NCBI GenBank assembly: GCA_009733775.1
Contig: WOGZ01000046.1
Span: forward strand, 1-64,000
Direction of reading: 5' to 3'
Source of the DNA: Alectoria sarmentosa
Taxonomy: Eukaryota > Ascomycota > Lecanoromycetes > Lecanorales > Parmeliaceae
DNA: 64,000 bases
The notes below the pieces were generated by a model. It was not told the DNA's origin. It saw nothing but the letters and a program-made list of their open reading frames with translations, and ran no database searches. Shown here piece after piece: positions 59,576 to 64,000 of the stretch. Each line of letters begins with the position of its first letter. The first letter of the stretch is position 1. Both the position numbers and the translations under genes were made by a program.

Positions 59576-59934
59576 GCCTGGCTAGCTTGCGAGGAAATGA
59601 GAACAGCAAGATGCGCATAAGCAGGTCATGCCCGTCGATGGGAGCCAAACGCAGAAGCTCTCAAATCGGGTTGACGCCATTGGCCCTCATGTGCGAAGAT
59701 TGAAGTGCCATGAAATAGTGCAAAAGGAGCTTAAAGTCGTCACGAGGTCCATCGTGCATGAACTCCGAGGGATGATGGTTGGAAATAGGTCCGACTTTGG
59801 AAGGGCTGCGAACAAGTGTGTGAACGTGATACATTGACCGCCTCGCTTAGCTCTCCATCGTGTTGAGGCGGTAAACGATGGGCTTGAAAGAAAAGTCAGC
59901 AAGAAGGTGAAAGGGCACGGACGTAATCAAACTC
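59576..59934. other. Convergent spacer
   Basis: No gene is seen between the small membrane protein (+) and the orphan exon (-). Confidence 0.4.
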
Positions 59935-60174
59935 TTACCCTTCGAAGCTCTGAGTCTTCTTTATCGATACAACATCATGGGCTTCGAATCCCAGTATCTT
60001 ACAGAGAGCGAAACAATAAGCCATGATATTGGCAAAAGACTCCTCCATCAACCCCAACTCCCTCGAGAGAGTTGGAGGTGATCGCTGGCAGAAACCCTCC
60101 GAGGTCTTGTATTCTGTGATTGGGAAGAATGGCGATCTCAGCTTTGATCCAGCCCACTCGGTGTGGGGGTTTTG
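59935..60174 (-). pseudogene. Orphan 3' exon or gene remnant
   Basis: An 80-codon open stretch begins directly after a good acceptor (TCTCAG). It contains EWAGSKLRSPFFPITEYK, ELGLMEESFANIMAYCFALC and KILGFEAHDVVSIKK, ends in TAA, and lacks a start codon. Immediately upstream in the same frame, beyond one TGA, lies another protein-like stretch (SFLEGINHEWIRSDKEPLI, about 60195-60270). I could not connect them with a donor. It could be the last exon of a real gene or a fragment with an in-frame stop. No family is recognised. Confidence 0.4.
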
Positions 60175-60476
60175 CTGAGACGGTCATGAGTTGGTATCGG
60201 AGGGTATCGATCGTATCAGCGGTTCCTTGTCTGATCTAATCCACTCGTGGTTGATGCCTTCGAGAAATGATTATCGGCCGAGGTGATTTATAGGTCAGTG
60301 AAGGAAAGGCTTACAAAGTGGATTGTAAGTAAGAGAATCCCCTTTGGACGAAAGGGGATTCGACTACTAGATTTATCGCCGTGCTCAATCTCTTCTATCC
60401 AACAGAGGGACCGTAAATCACTTGATTTTCTATCATCTGACAGATCTCATTCATCCATGATGGCCACGTTCGATTT

Positions 60477-60490
60477 CCCCCCCCCCCCCC
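60477..60490. repeat. Poly-C run (about 14)
   Basis: Homopolymer whose length may be inaccurate in the assembly. Confidence 0.85.
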
Positions 60491-60762
60491 TTGGCTTACC
60501 CAGGAGTAAGGAATACGGATAAGCAGTATCCTCGAGTCGAGTCGGGTCGAGTCAAGCACGACCTTCTCTGCAAATCACTACTCCACCATGGCAGAGGTCC
60601 ATGAATCTCGGCCTTTTTCCCAAGCCGCACGCCTATCAATCAGTACCGTCGCTGCCAAACCGGTCATCCAGACGGATGCTAAACCCCCAGAGCAGCCCCA
60701 GCCACATCTGCTACTGCCACGCAAAAAATCACTTGCTCGATTGCAGTTCGTCCCGCCGGCCC

Positions 60763-60775
60763 GGGGGGGGGGGGG
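60763..60775. repeat. Poly-G run (about 13)
   Basis: Homopolymer 270 bp downstream of the poly-C run. It could shift any frame that crosses it. Confidence 0.85.
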
Positions 60776-61250
60776 CGAACATGCTCGTCAGACTACCAAA
60801 ACTCTGGTAAACGAATCTACATTTTGATCGTGGCCTTGAAATAGGTCACACCGTTCAAAGAGGAGACACTTGATGCCAGGCTATGTACCATTGGGGCTAT
60901 GCGATGGTACTCTACATTTTTTTGTCTCCCACCAAGCAGGCCCTTGTCGAATACCTTTTCATCCACGGCATTGGATTGCGTTGGAGCAAGCAGTGTTTAC
61001 TCGTGGAAATTTGGTTCGGGCGAAGTAGCAGACGTTGTATATACAACCTGAGCTAATCACAGAGTATGTGCGAAGTAGACTATGACAGGAATCGAAGTTT
61101 CTCTCTCCTTGGCCAAGAGTCATTGACAATGACATCGTTGTAGGCTCCCTTGCAGTATGATGTGAACGCCGTTGCGCCCAAGATGGTATTTCTCGATTTC
61201 CACACCATTATATCCCATACCTGCTCCACCAGCCCTTGGCGAAGCAGTGT

Positions 61251-62466
61251 TTATACCTCATGCCTATCGATCAGTTCATATGCCGTAGCGCTCACGGTCT
61301 TCCAAAGCGGTATCTTCTGCGCCCATAAACTCGGTGCACCCTTGCCTCCTTTTCTTCTCCTTTCTCCAAGCAGCAGAACTCGTCCATACAACCACCACAA
61401 ACCCAGGCCTACGACACCGGCGATCAGGAAGCCGCAGGCCGTTAGAAGCATCCAATGTTTCCCCATCCAAAAGATAAGTCGCGCATCTTTCCCGTGCCAA
61501 CTACTCCCTCCATGCCACCGAAAGAAAGCCCACGGCTGTTTATTATACTCGTCACCCATTAATACCCTCACTCTCCCGGCTTCACTACCATCCCAGCCGC
61601 CCGCACTTCCTCCCCCAAGGACTGAAGACCCGGCGATTGAAGAGGAAGCGCGGCCGCGTTTGTATTCTTGCCAGACGACACTGAGGAAGAGAGGGCCGGT
61701 GCTGTACATGACTGTTATGTACGGAAGTTTCCAGTTCCGGTCGTATGGTATAAGAGATTCGATGACGAGAGTGAAGAAGGGGTGGTGGGGCACGGAGCCC
61801 ATGGCATCGTTGGAGATGCCGGTAGGATCGGTGCGGCGGACCCAGGCTGGGTAGGAGAGAAGAGGGTCGAGGCGGCGATTGCAGCCCTGTCAGAAAAGGA
61901 AACGTCAGCTCAAGTCAATTGACGGGCTCCTGCGCAAGGCCCAGGAAAGAGAGGACGTACATCGTCGAGGTCGATGTAGACACCGCCATAGCGGGAGAGT
62001 ACAAAGTATCGTATAGCGTCGGCCCGCTGTATAGGCTGGGAGTAGTTGTCGAAGGTGCTTAAGAACCAAGGGTATTCGGTAGCGATGAGCTCGCGTGACT
62101 TGGCATCGGTCCACAGCTGTAGATTCAAGTACCAATCAGCTCCCGTCTCCCACACTCCAATCCCTCCTGGTGCATATTGAAACCCACCTTGTACTCGTAC
62201 TCCTCATGCAAATCCACGCAGCTCTTCTGCGCTTCCCTCCATCGCTCAGGCACAGTGTCATTGACATAAGTTTGGTGAATGATCTTGGGGATGAGTTGCG
62301 GCCGGTCGTCGATTCGGGGAGAATTCGGGGGAGGGATCTCGGCACTGTGAATGGCGTCGGCGGAGCCGTCTTCGACAAGGAGAGTGAGGAGAGTGAAGAC
62401 GGAGCGGACGAGGAAGAGAATTATTAGGGCATTGATGATCAGGAAGATGGCGAGGCCGCGTCGCAT
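61251..62466 (-). CDS. SUR1: Inositol phosphorylceramide mannosyltransferase catalytic subunit (Sur1/Csh1 type, GT32)
   Basis: Golgi enzyme that adds mannose from GDP-mannose to inositol phosphorylceramide, making MIPC. Exons 62188-62466, 61961-62116 and 61251-61886 (introns 71 and 74 nt) give 356 aa. Order: N-terminal signal-anchor helix (GLAIFLIINALIILFLVRSVF), IPKIIHQTYVND typical of DXD glycosyltransferases, then YPWFLSTFDNYSQPIQRADAIRYFVLSRYGGVYIDLDDGC carrying the DXD metal/sugar-nucleotide site. After SNDAMGSVPHHPFF and TVMYSTGPLFLS come a Gly/Ser-rich loop, a WHGGSSWHGKDA motif and a C-terminal membrane helix (LTACGFLIAGVVGLGLWWLYG). The two-anchor arrangement matches yeast Sur1/Csh1. 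A long AG repeat lies just upstream. Confidence 0.92.
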
Positions 62467-62547
62467 TGTTGCTGTCGTCGTTTGTTGCTGCCGCTCTCCA
62501 AAGGGACTTTGCTGGAGATCAAGGTGTTATGTAGGTAGTGGAATGTG

Positions 62548-62549
<2 letters not shown>

Positions 62550-62601
<52 letters not shown>
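62550..62601. repeat. (AG)26 microsatellite
   Basis: About 52 bp uninterrupted, starting about 85 bp upstream of the MIPC synthase ATG. On that gene's coding strand it reads as a CT tract, so it probably lies in its 5' UTR or core promoter. Confidence 0.95.
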
Positions 62602-62603
<2 letters not shown>

Positions 62604-62761
62604 GTATACAGTTGAGAAGGGGTTGGAAATTGTTGTCGCTTGAGAGCGTTGACCCCGAGGGATTAGGGAGCTGTCGTGGTGCAATGAAGAGCAGCCTTCA
62701 TGAGGGAGTGACGTGAATGAATGAATTTGTGAATTTATGAATGAATGGATTTAACCAGAGC

Positions 62762-62764
<3 letters not shown>

Positions 62765-62791
<27 letters not shown>
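62765..62791. repeat. (AAG)9 microsatellite
   Basis: Perfect trinucleotide run. Confidence 0.9.
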
Positions 62792-62792
<1 letters not shown>

Positions 62793-62845
62793 TTGTAATT
62801 AAAAAGAAAGAACGACCATGTCACGTCATGAAGATTGAAAGGACA

Positions 62846-62950
62846 GTGGTAATGGTAGTGGTGGTGGTAATGGTAGTGGTAGTGGTAGACTGGTAGTGGT
62901 AGTGGTAGTGGTAGTGGTAGTGGGTAGTGGGTAGTGGTAGTGGTAGTAGT
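62846..62950. repeat. GGTAGT minisatellite
   Basis: About 100 bp of GGTAGT/GGTAAT units with some GGGTAGT variants, purine-rich on the plus strand. Confidence 0.9.
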
Positions 62951-63140
62951 AATTATTATTAGCAGTTGTAGCAATAGTGGTAGAAAAAGAAGACGTGTTG
63001 TATAATCATTATTATTTTAATGGTGGTAGCGAGGAGTGAGTGGTGCGTGTCCCCAGAGGCAAAGCCAGAGGCATCAGGCATCAGGCATGAAAAGGAAGGA
63101 CTGGGACATCTTTGCCACAGCAGGCGGGCGAGATTAAAAG

Positions 63141-63180
63141 ACCTAAATAACCTAATAACCTAATAACCTAAGAACCTACC
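63141..63180. repeat. (AATAACCT)n short tandem repeat
   Basis: Four imperfect copies of CCTAATAA-type units. They resemble no telomere repeat of filamentous fungi (TTAGGG). Confidence 0.8.
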
Positions 63181-63534
63181 AATCCCATGCAGCTGATCGT
63201 CCCTGCATTCTACTTTACTCGGCTCTAGTTTGCTTTGGGCAAAGACTCAATTCGTTAAGCTAGTCCCCGTACTTTAGCCCATGAATCAAAACCTCGGAGG
63301 TGGCTCGGGTGGCCCCAAAACAAAAGATCCCTCAGGGTCAAGCCTGGAACACAGCCTCCTTTTCTGACTTTGATTACGTAAGGTAAGGTAGGTCCAAGTC
63401 GTCCTGCACCCGCACTGGTATGTAGCAGCCCTAACCTTGGCGGACTTCTGGTGCCAACCTCCGTACAAGCACAGACAGACCTTGAATTTGAATGGTTGAA
63501 AAATATCATCTACCTACTCAGTCATAACAGAATA

Positions 63535-64000
63535 ATGAATCACTTGATCAAATCTGTCCTCATCCTTCTTCTCACCTTTACTGTACAGCCAATGATGGTG
63601 CAATATCTAGTAGTCCATCATACCAACAGTACTCCGTTTCAACCTCACAATGCTTGGCATCGGAAGATTGAAAAGCGACAAGCGCTCAAAGACAGCGATC
63701 CATTACGCGTACCTTGGCACGGGCCTGCTGCGCCCACATGCACACGAATCCTCCGCCAATGCAACATGCCTAGCGCTACCAATCCTTCCTATCCAAAACG
63801 CCTTCTCCCCTCGTCAGTCATGAAAATCAACTTCACTCATCACACATGCCCATGTTCGCTCATCTCCAACCCACCACCCTCCTCCCCTTCCTCTCCCTCC
63901 TCCGCCAAATCCTCAACCCCTTCATCCTCTACAATGAGCTGTCGATCTATTTCTGCCATGGGCGTGGTATCGTCGAGCCCCATGTCTCCGAGAGCACCCG
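63535..64000 (+). CDS. Possible partial gene running off the window
   Basis: From the ATG at 63535 the frame stays open for 155 codons to the window end. It starts with a hydrophobic segment (MNHLIKSVLILLLTFTVQ) like a signal peptide, then a KR site, four spaced Cys residues and a Ser/Pro-rich stretch. A competing open frame from the ATG at 63846 (MPMFAHLQPTTLLPFLSLLRQ) also runs to the end and looks more like a folded protein. So either this is one spliced gene using both frames or only one frame is real. No family is recognised. Confidence 0.3.
   Translation, partial: MNHLIKSVLILLLTFTVQPMMVQYLVVHHTNSTPFQPHNAWHRKIEKRQALKDSDPLRVPWHGPAAPTCTRILRQCNMPSATNPSYPKRLLPSSVMKINFTHHTCPCSLISNPPPSSPSSPSSAKSSTPSSSTMSCRSISAMGVVSSSPMSPRAP

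Larger units (their letters stand above)
60175..61250. other. Gene-poor region with poly-C and poly-G runs
   Basis: Contains C14 at about 60477-60490 and G13 at 60763-60775. A 79-codon frame at 60588-60827 begins well (GCC-like context, CACCATGG) but runs through the poly-G tract and shows no known features. Confidence 0.5.
62467..63534. other. Repeat-rich upstream region
   Basis: No gene. It carries (AG)n, (AAG)n, a GGTAGT minisatellite and an AATAACCT repeat, detailed separately. Confidence 0.6.

Noticed and set aside
61668..61922. Plus-strand frames opposite the MIPC synthase
   Set aside because: Antisense shadows; the minus-strand product has clear GT32 motifs and consistent splicing.
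63141..63180. Telomere-like repeat near the right end
   Set aside because: Units are CCTAATAA, not the fungal TTAGGG/CCCTAA, and only four imperfect copies exist.
1..64000. CRISPR arrays, prokaryotic operons or phage genes
   Set aside because: None seen; intron-bearing fungal genes throughout. The tandem repeats present are simple-sequence or minisatellite.

Overview
This window looks like nuclear DNA of a filamentous ascomycete (Pezizomycotina); I cannot fix the class. The genes carry short spliceosomal introns (mostly 47-75 nt) with GT..AG ends and CTAAC/CTGAC-like branch sites. The gene content is fungal (ALE1, MIPC synthase, NEO1, SEC16, TSC2, a fungal DUF7918-like protein). Gene-rich DNA alternates sharply with extremely AT-rich, gene-free DNA, which is typical of genomes that mutate repeats (RIP-like). 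Coordinates below come from hand splicing: each spliced model quoted as complete keeps one open frame and sums to a multiple of three.

Layout. 1-1250 is AT-rich and gene-free. 1456-11296 holds RFC4 (+), the CAAX protease RCE1 (-), a two-membrane-segment serine-rich protein (+), a small Cys-containing protein (-) and the MBOAT acyltransferase ALE1 (-, eight exons). 11789-16069 is a second AT-rich block, closed at both ends by terminal inverted repeats and probably flanked by a 4-bp duplication, so it is best read as a decayed transposable element. 16360-24796 has VPS45 (+), MTO1 (+), a DUF3602-like protein (+), a tiny cupin (-) and tRNA-Gly(CCC) (-). 25069-35700 is a divergent pair of very long genes, the flippase NEO1 (-) and the COPII scaffold SEC16 (+). 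36189-47034 has a DUF7918-like nuclear protein (-), tuberin TSC2 (-) and the exportin CSE1 (+).

From 48529 to the end the density drops and accessory or decaying material appears. It contains a secreted Asp-box glycosidase (GH93-like, +), a Cys-rich single-pass membrane protein of uncertain integrity (-), a mitochondrial GGQ release factor (-), a serine-palmitoyltransferase small subunit (+), HIS3 with a GC-AG intron (-), a 2EXR/F-box-like protein (-), a small membrane protein (+), an orphan 3' exon (-), a SUR1-type MIPC synthase (-) and an open frame that runs off the window. Many simple repeats lie in promoters.

How the genes relate. Most are single-copy housekeeping genes with no operon logic. 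A theme of membrane lipid and membrane traffic recurs: ALE1 (phospholipid remodelling), NEO1 (aminophospholipid flipping), SPT small subunit and MIPC synthase (first and late steps of sphingolipid synthesis), and VPS45 and SEC16 (vesicle fusion and budding). I regard this as probably coincidental. I did not find a convincing undescribed system. The best leads are the TIR-bounded AT-rich element with its CpG-rich residue, the GC-AG intron, and several small or broken genes that ordinary ORF calling misses.
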